DNA from: Daldinia sp. FL1419
Taxonomy: Eukaryota > Ascomycota > Sordariomycetes > Xylariales > Hypoxylaceae
DNA length: 64,000 bases
NCBI GenBank assembly: GCA_025201765.1
Contig: MU623462.1
Span: forward strand, 45,810 to 109,809
Reading direction: 5' to 3'
Of the stretch, positions 10,314 through 21,915 are shown one piece after another. The notes under the pieces are model-generated. The model did no database searches. It saw nothing but the letters and a program-made list of their open reading frames with translations, and had not been told where the DNA came from. The translations under genes and the position numbers were made by a program. The first letter of the stretch is position 1. Each line of letters starts with the position of its first letter.

Positions 10314-12725
10314 TTAACCGTGCTTCGGGTCTCGAAAGGGGTCCTCAGTCAGAGGCCGTGAGCCACCGTGGTAGGGTAACGGGTCGTGCTCTACACGCTG
10401 CTTTGTGTCGCCGTATTGGACATAGGTGCTATGACGTGTATAGGGGGGAGCCTCCTCGGTCGTGACGGGCCCGCCGTGCACGGTACCGCGGCTAAAGGCG
10501 TCATCCCGAGCAAATGGCGAGGGTTGATGATCGGTGTGAGCACTGGCGTCCCCACCACTGAACTGAGGCATCATCATGGGCGGGGCGCCTCCTGACGGCT
10601 GGGACGGATCAAAGTCATTTATTCGCCTCCTACGAGCGTCTCCCGCGGCGTCGTTATGGCCAACTAGAGTGCGGACGACACCCATCAAGACGATGATGAC
10701 GTAAACTAGGAGAAGACCAGTAGAAACCAAGGCGTTCTGGATGATGTTGTTGCGTAACCAATCCGTGACATGTGTGACAGAACCAGTTATCTCATCAGTA
10801 GTAACGCTGCTTGGAGAGGCTAAGAAAGACGTCATGTCCGAGTCACCAGAGATGGACTTAGCGGCACCGACAGAGAATACATCATCGGGGAACACGGGGA
10901 AATTGATATGTGCATGATCGTGCACCCATGTGAGACCCTTCTGGACTGACTCAACCTTCAATCCGATCAAGCATCGAACCGTGTTCGCGGCAAGGTCCTT
11001 GAACATCGTGTGGCCGAAGACGGTGGTGAGACCCTTATCAATTTCCGACATGAAAGTGTTAATGGTGTTGTTGATGGCAGTAGTGCCATTCGTCACCTTT
11101 CCGAGGATGTCGTCGTTAATCTCGGTGCTGAAAGATGCAATGACACCGTTCGCATCGTCTGCCCATGACCGTGAGACGTTGTCCAATGAACCAACTACCT
11201 GATTGGCAAAATCTCCAACTTGGTTGGCGAGTTGCGGAACCTCCTTCTGGATTGTGTTCAATAGCATCCACTGGCAGAAGCAGGAAAAGAAACCGGCTAA
11301 GGCAAGGGAAAGGACGAAGAGGGCCGGAAGTGACGTAGCGTATGCAATACACCAGCGCACCAGAACCCTTCGCTTTTCTCCAAACTTCGAGGCAATCCAG
11401 TAACCAACCCGGGCCGAGTGAGGGCGCGAAGACATGTAAACAAGATCCATGTCGTCGTAAGCGTCCGAAGCACTGATTTGAGAGCGGCGCCATCGGCGTA
11501 TCTCTATGTAGGCCATTGGAACACACGCGAGGATAGCGAGGATGATGAGTACCACAATCGCTACAATCTTGGCAGTATGGGCGATTTCGTACAATCCGTC
11601 GAAGAAGTCGTTGATGGCCGTGTTTTCAGAACAGAAAGAAAGAGCTTCCTTCCTAGCTACGGGGAATACGCTATCGTTGAACTCCCAGTTGCCGTAGGCC
11701 TTGGTGAGCTGCTCTCTGATAAGGTTGAACGGGAACGATACGGCCATAGAAGTGAGGTTCTTGACATCATCGAAATCTGGGAGCTCCTTGTTGAGAGCAT
11801 CCAAATCGGAGACGAAACCGGTGGTATTGATATTGACGTTGGAAAGCTTGGCGGCGACGGCTCTAATATCGCCAGCAATCTCTGGCTTGGGCGGAATGTC
11901 GATACGCTTGAAGATAGCCGGAGCACCAGTCATCTGTGGTAGAGGTGGAAGATCGTCATCACGTTTATCGAAGATACCTCCGATTCCACTAATAGCAGTC
12001 TCGATGGCACCACCGACCGCCGCTGTTGCAGTGTTGATGGCCCCCCCAACAGCGCTCGTGGCGTCGCCAGCCGAGTTGAGCGCGCCGTTTATGATCGAGT
12101 ACATGGTATCTACGGGCTTCTGGAGATCGTCGGCTGTACCGTTGATTGCTTTGGCAACACCATCGATGGCATCGTTCATAGCCTCAGTGGTCTTGGTAAT
12201 GGCGAGCGATGATGCATTCAATCCTCCGTGGACCACCATGGTAATCAAGCAGACGTAGGTATCCGTCATCATACCGATAACGAAGAGAATTAGCTGTTCG
12301 ATAGCGGTAAGGATCATGTCGAGGATTTTCATCAAGGCTTGAACGGATTCGGTGATACCAGATGCAGTAAGGCGGTTGACTCCGACGGACAGGTAGTGTG
12401 GCATCGAAGCCATGGCACTACCAACGTCTTCAACTTTCGTACATGCCGCTAGGGCCTTTACCTTGGCGTCATCGAGGTTTCCATTCAGGGCTGTTATCGT
12501 TAAAAGAAAGTTGACTAGGACTAGGAGTAGTAGAACTGTCCATCGGTTGAACCAGATCTGGGAAAGTCGCGAGCCGAGTCCTAGGTAGGGAGTAGCTCCC
12601 TTGGCTGAGCTCTGAGATAGAAGTTCCCGAATCTTCATTTTTCGTACATCCTTAGTTTCGTAGGCATCGTGTACTAGTGAGGGAGGCACCTGAGGAAAGC
12701 CCTCCTGTTCGCGGAAGATAGCCAT
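10314..12725 (-). CDS. prm1: Plasma membrane fusion protein Prm1
   Basis: One exon, 803 aa. The frame extends to a TTG at 12752, but the first ATG is at 12725. Prm1 stabilises plasma-membrane merger during mating and, in filamentous fungi, vegetative hyphal fusion. Five hydrophobic segments are visible in the family order: near the N-terminus (RWTVLLLLVLVNFLLTITAL), a second long one around IEQLILFVIGMMTD, a third (VAIVVLIILAILACVPMAYI), a fourth (PALFVLSLALAGFFSCFCQW), and one before the cytoplasmic tail (STGLLLVYVIIVLMGVV). The loops carry several NxS/T sites and Ala/Gly-rich amphipathic stretches, as in other fungal Prm1 proteins. The tail is Pro/Gly/His-rich and cytoplasmic. Length matches the family, and nothing is truncated. 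Confidence 0.93.
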   Translation of the reverse strand: MAIFREQEGFPQVPPSLVHDAYETKDVRKMKIRELLSQSSAKGATPYLGLGSRLSQIWFNRWTVLLLLVLVNFLLTITALNGNLDDAKVKALAACTKVEDVGSAMASMPHYLSVGVNRLTASGITESVQALMKILDMILTAIEQLILFVIGMMTDTYVCLITMVVHGGLNASSLAITKTTEAMNDAIDGVAKAINGTADDLQKPVDTMYSIINGALNSAGDATSAVGGAINTATAAVGGAIETAISGIGGIFDKRDDDLPPLPQMTGAPAIFKRIDIPPKPEIAGDIRAVAAKLSNVNINTTGFVSDLDALNKELPDFDDVKNLTSMAVSFPFNLIREQLTKAYGNWEFNDSVFPVARKEALSFCSENTAINDFFDGLYEIAHTAKIVAIVVLIILAILACVPMAYIEIRRWRRSQISASDAYDDMDLVYMSSRPHSARVGYWIASKFGEKRRVLVRWCIAYATSLPALFVLSLALAGFFSCFCQWMLLNTIQKEVPQLANQVGDFANQVVGSLDNVSRSWADDANGVIASFSTEINDDILGKVTNGTTAINNTINTFMSEIDKGLTTVFGHTMFKDLAANTVRCLIGLKVESVQKGLTWVHDHAHINFPVFPDDVFSVGAAKSISGDSDMTSFLASPSSVTTDEITGSVTHVTDWLRNNIIQNALVSTGLLLVYVIIVLMGVVRTLVGHNDAAGDARRRRINDFDPSQPSGGAPPMMMPQFSGGDASAHTDHQPSPFARDDAFSRGTVHGGPVTTEEAPPYTRHSTYVQYGDTKQRVEHDPLPYHGGSRPLTEDPFRDPKHG

Positions 12726-15227
12726 AGATTTGGATTTCTCGAGTTGATCCAAGTGATTTATGGGTGGTGGGTATAACTGAAATTCGAAGGTAAAACGAAG
12801 GAAAAGAAATGCAGGATCGAAATTCCTAATGGGTTGTTTCGTGCCCGAGAAGCCGTACCAGATGTGCTCGTCGGAGGACTTTTGTGAGAAGTAGTATTGT
12901 TAAGGTAAATCAAAGGGACGTCTTCCAAGAATTATAAATATAAAGAAGGGCAGTAGAAGAATAATAGAAGGGAAAAGGAAAAGAAAAATTCATTCAACGA
13001 TGATTGTGTTCCGTAACTGCATTAACGTCACAAGAAGTGACAAGAATCGAAAAAAAAAAAAAAAAAGTTGATTTTAATTGACAAGTAAAAAGTGATTGTA
13101 GTTCTGACAATAAAAGTGACGGAGGAGGGTGGGAAAGTGTTGAATGATAAAGAAGTTGTGCGATTGTCCAACCTTACAACCCACACCTCACACACCTCAC
13201 GTACCTTGCGGCCGCAAACTCGACGGCCTAGCAACCAGTCAAGGGCTACTCAAAGACCGAATGGCCAAGACGCATCTTGTTTCAGAATAGAATGTATAGT
13301 TGTCTTTGTCTCGATTATCCACCACACTTAATTAGAATCTTCTTTGTCAATTTAGTTTGTTCGTGAAGGTTACGCGCGGTGTAGGGGACGTTGCTAAGCG
13401 CCAGCGACCATTCTCAGCCAGTCGATCCCCTTGTCCGCGCGCCCTCAACTAGCCGATTTCCTTGGCCCATCTACCTGACTAGGATATCCATTTCAAGGTC
13501 AAATTCGAATCAGATGTCATTCATAATGGAGTTGGATACTTATTGAATGAATTTTATACCGCGATCTTCGCTTCTAGCCGTGCCTCTTTTCCACTACACC
13601 GAGGTCTCCACGTACAGCTGTGTTTGTTGAATAGGCACAGATGCGGACATCGTCCGTTATTTGACAGGGGCCTACTATATCATAGCAGACGTGTAAAATC
13701 CATACGTCGTCCATATTTCATAGACTCCGATCTGCTGACTGGTATTATATTCGCCGGTACGGCGCTGCTGTGACGATGTACGGTGAGCTACGTAATCTGA
13801 AGTTGAAATTTAGATTTCTGAACAACTAGGAACATAAAATTAGGTGACATTAGATAAAGCAGACTGCATATAACGTTTTGAGCTTCCGCTGTAAGGTCGT
13901 ATAACGTATACGCCTCTTGTGTGCAGGAACCATTCCTGCCGACAACTTGCGTTGCGTCATCAGGCGTACGAGATGGCCGAAACAGCAGATATATGTAACC
14001 TAGTAGAGAACTGATTCTCTAACCTAAGGATGCTTCTTAGAGAATCATATACGTAGATGTATCGGTTGATTTAGGTACTCGAATATAATGACTATATGTT
14101 CTTATTGTTGTATTTCATTAGCGCGTTAGCAGTTGTTCAGTTAAGGTTACTGAATCAGAGAACAGTCGCTTTTGTGTAAACACGACGAGTAAGAACCAGT
14201 CTCTGGTTGCTTCAGCCAATCAGAGCATGTTCTTCGAATCACCCCACGCTAGCTTAGGTACCTAGGTACCCAAGTAACATGCGAGATACCTAACCGTAAC
14301 TAACAAAATTAATCACATGATGTATAACAAACGGGACAAAGATAAGAATACCACCATATTAAAAACAACAAAGATAGAAGGATCAATAAAGCTTCATCGA
14401 AAAAAAGAAAAAAAAATACCGAAAATCTTTAATGACTGGTCACTTTCTCAGGTCATACACCCCAGTTACGGAAATTCGCAGTGCCAAGCTTGCCGCCTCC
14501 CGCCATAGGCTAAACGCAATCTCAGATCAGCGGCAGAAGTGGAAGACAATTGGTCCAAAAGTCGCGGGCGGCTGCATGCCGAACCCAGCTAGCCGAACCC
14601 CTTGTCTGGTCTCTGCCGCACAATAAAACAGGACTAACCGCGCCACCCGAGTACGGCGAGAAGAAAGAAGAAAAAACCCCCCCGATGATTTACCACCTAC
14701 CTTAGGTATGCAAGTTTCCGCAACTATAGATTACCTAGAGACCCAGGTCCCAGGTAGGTATAGGTATGCGCGTATAATTTGCATTCCCGGCCCCGTAGAA
14801 GATCCCCGTTTACATACTACCTAGTACAACAAACAAGATTTCGAGATAATACGCTAGGCCGCGATTAAGCGCTGGACGCCGTTGGCCAATAAAGCTGACA
14901 GCGCTAATACCACCCCAGACGCTTCGAATAGAAAACAAGAGCCTATCTTAAATAGACCTCGACCTTACATACCTAGTTACGTCCACACCAGCGGGGCACC
15001 CGCCGCGGGAGGTCTCCTACCAGTACCTATCCGACAGGCAGTTTGTACAATACAAAATCCACTGTGTGATTATCCGCCAGGTGTCTCTCGCGGGTTGGCT
15101 CACACGATTGCTTGCCTGGGAAGTGCGAAAACATGCTCACTTAGATTGTTCCTATCTAAATAATCGCGACCCTATCGTCAATGTAAAAGATCCCGTACCT
15201 ACATGTGTAAACTGATCACACGCGACA
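12726..15227. other. Intergenic, gene-poor, no gene seen
   Basis: The left end is the Prm1 promoter and leader. The rest is AT-rich and holds palindromic AGGTACCTAGGTACC-type sequence at about 14254-14272 and related broken copies at 14695-14770. Open frames at 13543-13773, 14317-14508, 14432-14626 and 14882-15163 have no recognisable protein character. I could not find a tRNA here. Confidence 0.5.
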
Positions 15228-18011
15228 TCAAGCAGCTACACATTCCTTCCAAGTTCTCTTCTTCAAGGGAGTGTCCTTCAAAGGTAGTCCCGGCGTTTGT
15301 CTTTCCCACGAATCCGTTCTCCAAATGAAAACTTTCCAATTTTCCTTTACCATCAAATCCATCACGTCGCTTCTAAGTCGAAAGATAGCCGTGTAAGCGT
15401 CCGAGACATATGTAAACGTGCTCACAATGTTGATTCCGTCTGCCCTAATATTCTGCGCCAAAGTTGTACGGTCCCCCCTTTCGTCGTCCACCAGGAGCGG
15501 GTACAAGTCCTGCGGCGGCATGTCGTACTTTTGACTGTCCCAGAAAACTAATATAAAGTGAGGAAAGCTGAGCTGCTCGGAGGCGGCGTGTGGGATCCTG
15601 ATAGAGTATTCGGCGATAGTCTCTAGGGGAGGTAGAATCCCACGTGGTGCCGCAATGGTAAAAGGGAGGAGTTCTCGCCATTGAGAGACAAGCGTAGTAA
15701 ACTCGGCCGACCAAGGCTTGACGCAGATAGCGCGAAGCGGGTGATCCTCGCTCACACTACTAGCTCTCAGTATCTCGTTCCAAGGTGCTCTGGCAGTAGT
15801 AGTGATCGTACCACTGCTAAGAGACGTGACGACAATCGATAGCCAATGGCTAGGGTAGTCCAGCTCACCCATACGAGCCAGTAGTCTCAGAAATACCGCC
15901 GTGTTAAGGGGTGCGAAAATGTCAAATATACCCGCACAGGAAGGGAACGGCATGCATATCTTGAGGAAGTGAGCGTATAACCATTTGAAAAAACTCGACC
16001 GCGGCATCAGTTGCTCCAAAGAGCGAGGCGGGCTTCCACATCTCTCCCAGCGGATGTAGTGAAACATTGCAAACACTCCCGAGGGCTCGTTTGTTGGCTT
16101 GACTTGGAAATGATCCTCTACCGATTTCCGGTCGGGTATTAATAAGTAATTCGAGTTGAAATGGTCGATGCCTTTCCACAGTTGGGGGTTTCGTAAGCAG
16201 CACGAAGTTAGGCCTGTTCCAGCCCCTTCATGCAGTATAGGGGCTCCGTAAAGAAAGCTCGTTAAAGATCCTCCAACATAATCTCTAGTAATTTGATCAG
16301 CCTTGAACGGAAACCGTAACTGCACATAACGTTGACTTACGGTATGTCGTTCATGTGAATCACGTGGTATCGTAGAGGCCAGTCTATGGCAGTCGATAAG
16401 CTCGAGTCCCCTTCGTCTGCTTTTTGCTTGGGACGATCTAGCATGTTGTAGCGGACCCTCTCCATCACTTCAGCCATGTCCCCAACAATGATTTCAATTG
16501 TCAGCTTATCTTGCAGCTGAAGCAAACTCAAACCAACCTTCTGGAAGAAGTCACTCATGAGGTTCATGCAATTCATCGACGTATTGAGTGCACGTAATCT
16601 AGGCAGCTGTTTTAACATTGATGCAACAACGCGGAATGGGTGCTCATCCATCACATCTAGACCTTTTGGCTCAGCCAACCTGGCTTGGAGTTTCGCATCG
16701 AGCAGTGTGACGTTTACTTTCCAATGGCTGTCCAGGTAGTTAGAGACACGCTCCTCAGCCCCTTGTTTTCCGGCCTGGTAATCCGCGAAAAGGGGGGACA
16801 ACTCCGGCTCCAGCATCGACTGCATAATCCTTGGAGGAAACACGACAGAGAAGTCGCGAAAAAGCTGTATGTCAACATCGAACTTCAAGAACATCATCAT
16901 TTCCTCGGGGGTTATGACGGAATGTCTAGTTACATGGCGACGTACTTGAGAGACGGTGTACATAGTCGCAAGGCCGGTCCGCCAAGTCCTCAATGAATTC
17001 TCCACTTTGTCCATTTGTGATATTGGAAGATAAGTAACTTCGGTGGGTTGCTCTTTCTTCTCGAGCTTGTCCAGGAGTCTACCAATGGTCTCTTGTAGTT
17101 TATCCCATGCGAACGGCGGCATGACTTGAGAGCAGAATACGTAACTCAAGCTCAGCAGCGTCACGTCCTTTGTGTCTGTATTCGTAGCTGCCTCGTATAG
17201 CATGCTGAAAAATACCAAGTCGCGAGCCACGACAACCGGCTTATGATCTAACATTGTTATGTGTAGCTTCTGAGAGTCCTTTTTCTTCGAAGAGTACTCC
17301 AAGATAGTATGGAAGACATGACGAGCGTCCGAGACACCGCAAAACATGAGGGACAGGACAGGGTCTTTACCAGCAGACTTCTCAAGCTCGGCTGTATATA
17401 GCGACTCGGCGTTGTCGTGGCAAAAGACGAAATACTCCGGCTCGTCCTGACTGCGAAATATCAGCTCAACAACAGAATACTAGGAATTCTAGAGAACTCA
17501 CATCTGTGGTTTCAGTCGTGGTAGTTGCAACGTCATCTCGCGTCGTGACTCTTGTTGCGAGTGGTATTTCTTAAGTTCCCTTAGCTCCCCAATTAGGCCA
17601 CGAAGGTCACTGGTCTTCTTTCCTGGCTCCAGTTGATTCAAGATCTCTTCAGCACCATCTAGTTGTTGGAGATGAAGACGAGCTCTAGCTTGTATGTCTA
17701 GCAATTTCTGCCTAAGAGCCTCGTACCCTGGGTTGGCTTGGACAAAGCCTAAAGCCTTCGCAGCAAAGTCGATACATTCTGTGTATTTACCAACCTCAAA
17801 ACTGGCAACTGAAAGGTTTGATAATGGAGAAGGATCTGAAGGAGCCAGACTGGCTCCCTTCTGATATTGTTTCCATGCTATAATATGCTTATTAGTATAG
17901 AATTTAGATGTTTATTAGCAACTAATCACCTTCGTTGAATCGGCCCTGTCGATATAAATTGTTGCCTCGTATTCGAGCCGCCGTAGCGTCCGCAGTGCTT
18001 GCAGTGGCCAT
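15228..18011 (-). CDS. TPR protein with DUF4470-like domain (874 aa), function unknown
   Basis: Four exons: 18011-17930, 17877-17502, 17450-16341 and 16284-15228. The three introns (52, 51 and 56 bp) have GTGATT, GTGAGT and GTAAGT donors, and all phases agree. Residues about 10-110 form tetratricopeptide helices (NNLYRQGRFNE, LSNLSVASFEVGKYTECIDF), a protein-protein binding surface. After a short coiled stretch comes a block with VLSLMFCGVSDARHVFHTIL and HKPVVVARDLVFFSMLYE. This is the pattern of DUF4470, a Rossmann-like segment related to the N-terminus of the dynein assembly factor DNAAF3. The third intron splits HMNDIP from DYVGGSLTSFLYG, restoring the N-I-P-D-Y-x-G-G motif typical of these fungal proteins. 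No MYND zinc finger is present, though many relatives carry one. Cellular role unknown. Confidence 0.85.
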
Positions 18012-18932
18012 CGTAAACAACAACAATAAAGTGATTCGCACAAACCAAAATTCGCGAGTTTCATAAAATACGCTTAGGTCGCCGAGATAATTTTGGCAAG
18101 CATTTAAGCTACCTCTTTAGTCGATTTATATTTTCCCAGTGTCAGCTATGTACCATCTTAGGACACCGCTAAAAGCCTGGAAGCAGCCACTGCAAAAATA
18201 TATCTGCAAGTATGCTGTTATTTTTCGGCAAGATTCACGTTGATAGGTTGATCTTTGCATATATTGGTTCTTTCCCAAGCCACCGACGTAGTCACTGTCA
18301 TGGGGGGGCCGTTTGTGAGAAGAAAATTTTCAGGGGCGTATCTAATATGCATTACCCCGAATGACTGGTCGCGTCAAGGAAATTATCACAAAAGTAGTGG
18401 ACCCAAGGGGTATTCATGCAACATGCCAAATTTGTGATCAAAAAGCATACGACACTCGGGCTACGAAGAGATCGACAAATAGGAGATGGATCACAGAATG
18501 CTATCGTTAGCATTTGGAAGAAGGATGATTGTGGATTAAAACTTGGTTGATATCTATTTGGGATGCCTCACTATAGCACGAACGAGAGCGTCATACCAAG
18601 TTTCTTGTTAGGACAACGTGGTACCCAGGTGGTTATACAGGCCTTCCCCTGTTTCCAAGCAACCCTCATATCCTCTTAGTTTCCCTAATTTACAAAAGAC
18701 CAGATAATGCGCAATGTGGAGCAGCCGATAACATCCGCAAGATTGAAGATGACAACTATAGGTGCCCTAAAGCTTGTTAGACCCCTACTATGACAATATC
18801 GTCGCATGACTTACCGGTCAATCCCCAATCTAAACGCGATATTTCCAGTGGAAAATAAAACAACGACGTGGCTAAACTCAGCGCGTGCACCTCTACGAGC
18901 ATCTGCCCCAGGAATCAGATTCGGGTCGCGAC
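18012..18932. other. Intergenic, no gene seen
   Basis: Holds the promoter of the TPR/DUF4470 gene on its left and the 3' flank of the Gln-rich coiled-coil gene on its right. No credible coding frame. Confidence 0.6.
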
Positions 18933-19944
18933 TTAGACTCGGGACTCGAGACTCGCAAGAAGCTCGGCGTTTTTCTTTTCCGCTAATGCGAGCTTCTCCT
19001 GGAGTTCATTAGTCACGTGGACTTGGTGCTTGAGAAGGTCGTAGCAGTATTCTATGATACTATCAATGTAGGGCTTCTGATCGAGTGGAATCACCTCCCT
19101 GGATCGACTAGGAATCACCATAGGGCTGCGGGATACGAGGCGTCTCTGCTCTTTCTCCACCTCCCTCTCTATCATAGAGCGTAGGATCTGGGCACCATCC
19201 GGTAGGTTGACGAGTTTCTTCTTGAATGACTCTTCGAGGCCCGCGTACTTCATCTTCAGATTGGCGAAATCTTTCTGCAGCTCTCCGAACTGGGCAACAA
19301 TCTCGCCATTGCGCTGTCCGACAAACTCAATAGTGCGTCGCAAAGCGCTGACTTCTTCGCTAAGAGTTTGCTGAGAGGAAGAGCTCTGGCTCTATATAAT
19401 CAAGTTAGGAAGATTTGGATCTTTGTTGAAGCGACTCTAAACTTACGTCGTTGGAGTTCTGGATGGTTTGGCAGCTTTGCTGATGAAAAGGTTGCTCGAT
19501 GGATTGCTGAACAGGTTGCTGAACAGGTTGCTGAACAGGTTGCTGAACAGGTTGCTGAACAGGTTGCTGAACAGGTTGCTGAACAGGTTGTTGAACAAGC
19601 TGCTGGTGAGACTGCTGGCGAGGCTGCTGGACCTGCTGGACCTGCTGGACCTGCTGGATCTGCTGGATCTGCTGACCCGGTGTGCGGTATGCCTGATAAT
19701 TGCGTAGGGGATCTAGCGGGTAAACATTCCGATAGCCGCTCTGGTGACCGTTCTGGTGACCGTTCTGGTGACCGTTCTGGTTGCCTTGCTGGTTGCCTTG
19801 CGGTTTGTCTTGAAGCTTGTCCTGCAGATCGACCTGTTGGCGACCTTGATAGGGAGTATTCTGGTTTCTTCGCCAGGTTCCAGTGTATTGTTGGTGGTTT
19901 TGACGACCATTACGCTTGATCCTTTGAGATCCTCTACCTTCCAT
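18933..19944 (-). CDS. Gln-rich repeat protein with C-terminal coiled coil (318 aa), unknown
   Basis: Two exons, 19944-19447 and 19391-18933, with a 55-bp intron (GTAAGT...ATATAG) in phase 0. Residues 1-166 are Gln/Asn-rich: an Arg-rich start, three NGHQ units, QQV/QQI triplets, then seven perfect QQPV tetrapeptides. Exon 2 is very different: about 150 residues of charged helix with FVGQRNGEIVAQFGELQKDF and later EYCYDLLKHQVHVTNELQEK, expected to form coiled coils. The low-complexity half could phase-separate or aggregate like a prion domain (inference), and the coil would drive oligomerisation. I do not recognise the family. The gene follows the TPR/DUF4470 gene in the same orientation about 0.9 kb away, with no evidence of linked function. 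Confidence 0.75.
19504..19599. repeat. 12-bp coding minisatellite (QQPV tract)
   Basis: Seven perfect head-to-tail copies of TTGCTGAACAGG (19504-19587), then a degenerate eighth. In the minus-strand reading each copy encodes QQPV. The neighbouring 9-bp CTGCTGGA(C/T) units (19628-19675) and three CTGGTGACCGTT units (19741-19776) encode the QQV/QQI and NGHQ runs. Confidence 0.95.
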
Positions 19945-20689
19945 CTTGATGCTCAGGTAATAGCAATTGTTGCCTGATGGTTTAGGGTTGGATGATGTTC
20001 GTCGATTATAGAAGAGAAGGGTAAAGGTAGAAGCTGAAGGGAAGGGAAGTTAAGTAAACAAGTAGACGCGTTGCAAGTGATTGACGCAGTCGCACGCAGC
20101 TCCAAGCGCTAGATTTAAGTGTTGCTAAGGTTGATTTTAAGGTACCTAGTAGTCAACGGTGTTGCCGTGGAAATTTATAGCTTCCAAAGTTGCTAAACTT
20201 AACACCGGCAACCAGTTGTATTCAGTTGTATTTTTACCATGTACTTAGGTAGGTATCGTTTGTACTGCTTGAGAGCCCCTTCCTAATATCTGCATGAAGT
20301 GCAACTTGTTCCTTATCTTTGCCCCTAAAATCTTGGAAGGCAGTAACGAGACGTTCCTTCCTGACACGCACTTTGCGTACTTGACCTACAAACATATAGG
20401 TACATACGTACGTACCTACATGTATTCTGCCTGATACCTTCTGCGCACCTTCACTTCCTTCTGATCTTGTATCTGCGGGTTTTCTCCATGGCTATCGGAC
20501 AATCCCCTTCGAGGAAAGGTTCTCTTATTACATGCGCGTATCTTTCATCATCTCTACCTATTCGTCTCCCCTTATCCGAAGTAGTATTCCTCGCAGAAAA
20601 CATTCACCAACTTATCTGGCTTAGAGGTACCTTCTCCGTAGCCCTTTTATCTCTACTCAAAAGGCATTTAAATTTGTGCTCAACAGAGA
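19945..20689. other. Divergent promoter region
   Basis: Lies between two genes transcribed away from each other: the Gln-rich protein (-) and the tail-anchored protein (+). It contains short ACCTA/TAGGT and CGTACGTACC tracts (20240-20260, 20400-20420). The open frame at 20467-20715 is out of phase with the downstream gene and is not supported. Confidence 0.55.
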
Positions 20690-21915
20690 ATGACTCTAAA
20701 AATGGCAAGTGTTGAGCGATCTGGTTGGGTTGTCACTGGCAAACGCCGTGATCCCCACAACAACATTCAGGTACGTTATGGTTATTTATTCTCTACATGA
20801 ACATAGATGTTCATACTCTCCCTACTGAGGGCTCCTTAAATATCACATCTCTAATGCAATACTAGTCCTTTAAAATTGGACATATTCCCCCGATGGGGAC
20901 AAATGAACCCCCATTATCTACCTTACAAACTCAGTCAAACCATCGTGATGCGATCTCGACTACTTGGGCGTCTTCCCCAGTTGGGCCATTAGGTCTCCCG
21001 TATGAGGACCATACCGGCAATTCGAGCGCGTTCCTCTCAAGTGATGTACAGAGCCAACCTTCGGAACTTGCTAAGAAATTAGCCCCGCAACAAGCACTCA
21101 GAAGTGCGAATTGTCCAATGGAGAGTATCTTACTACAAGAAGATAGCAACATCCCTAGTTTCAAGAAGTCGGATAATGTGGAACAGTGGCTACGGTCACA
21201 AGCGGAATACTGTCATCAACTCTTCGATACAGGCACTCAACAATCAAGGGCCTTGGAGGAGTCCCTATGTGGAAACCACGACGAACCCAGGGTTATTTCT
21301 CCATTAGAAGAGATCAGTGGTCTTTCCAACAAGGAAGGCAGCACAACCGCGACGGACAATAGAGTCGTGCCAATCTCATTGGTGCCGCGAACGAAGAATC
21401 CTGAGCTGGAGTGCTTGGAACTTCGCATTAAAGTTTTAGAGCTTAAAATGAAGCTGCTTAGAAAGACTCTAAAGAAATATTGTGGATCACAAAAGGATCT
21501 CCAACGCAGAGACAATCAAATCCATCTGCTCCGATCAAAAGCGGCCAAGCCCAGAGAGAGGACGGAAGAACTTTCAAGCCGGGCTACCCCCCTGCAGGTT
21601 CATATGGGTGAACTTGGAAAGAACCTTCGAATCGTAGATGGATTGGTTAAAGGGGAGCGAGGAGAACGAAGAAGAATCCCGAACGCCGCTGAGCGGCATC
21701 GAGCCAAACAGGACGGGATGTGGTATCGACCTACCCAAGAGCAAACAGGACGACATGTTAATGGCCTGAAACCAAGGGAAACCAGTATAGGGCATGGGAA
21801 AGAAATTATTATTATTAGGGGTAAAGACAATCCCTCAAAAGATTTTGAAGTGGCCATCATCGTACTTCTTTCAGTCGGCATATACATAGTACTCTGTAGC
21901 TCGCTTCGTACCTAG
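20690..21915 (+). CDS. Predicted tail-anchored coiled-coil protein (376 aa), unknown
   Basis: Two exons, 20690-20770 and 20866-21915, joined across a 95-bp intron (GTACGT...ATACTAG) in phase 0. A second in-frame ATG four codons later (20702) is an equally possible start. The protein opens with VERSGWVVTGKRRDPHNNIQ, continues through a disordered Ser/Pro-rich region, and has a charged coiled-coil stretch at about 207-251 (LECLELRIKVLELKMKLLRK). It ends in one hydrophobic segment (AIIVLLSVGIYIVLCSSL) three residues from the end of the helix. A C-terminal membrane anchor without a signal peptide suggests post-translational insertion into ER, mitochondrial or peroxisomal membrane. The sequence lacks a recognisable SNARE layer pattern, so I do not call it a SNARE. 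Family not recognised. Confidence 0.65.
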
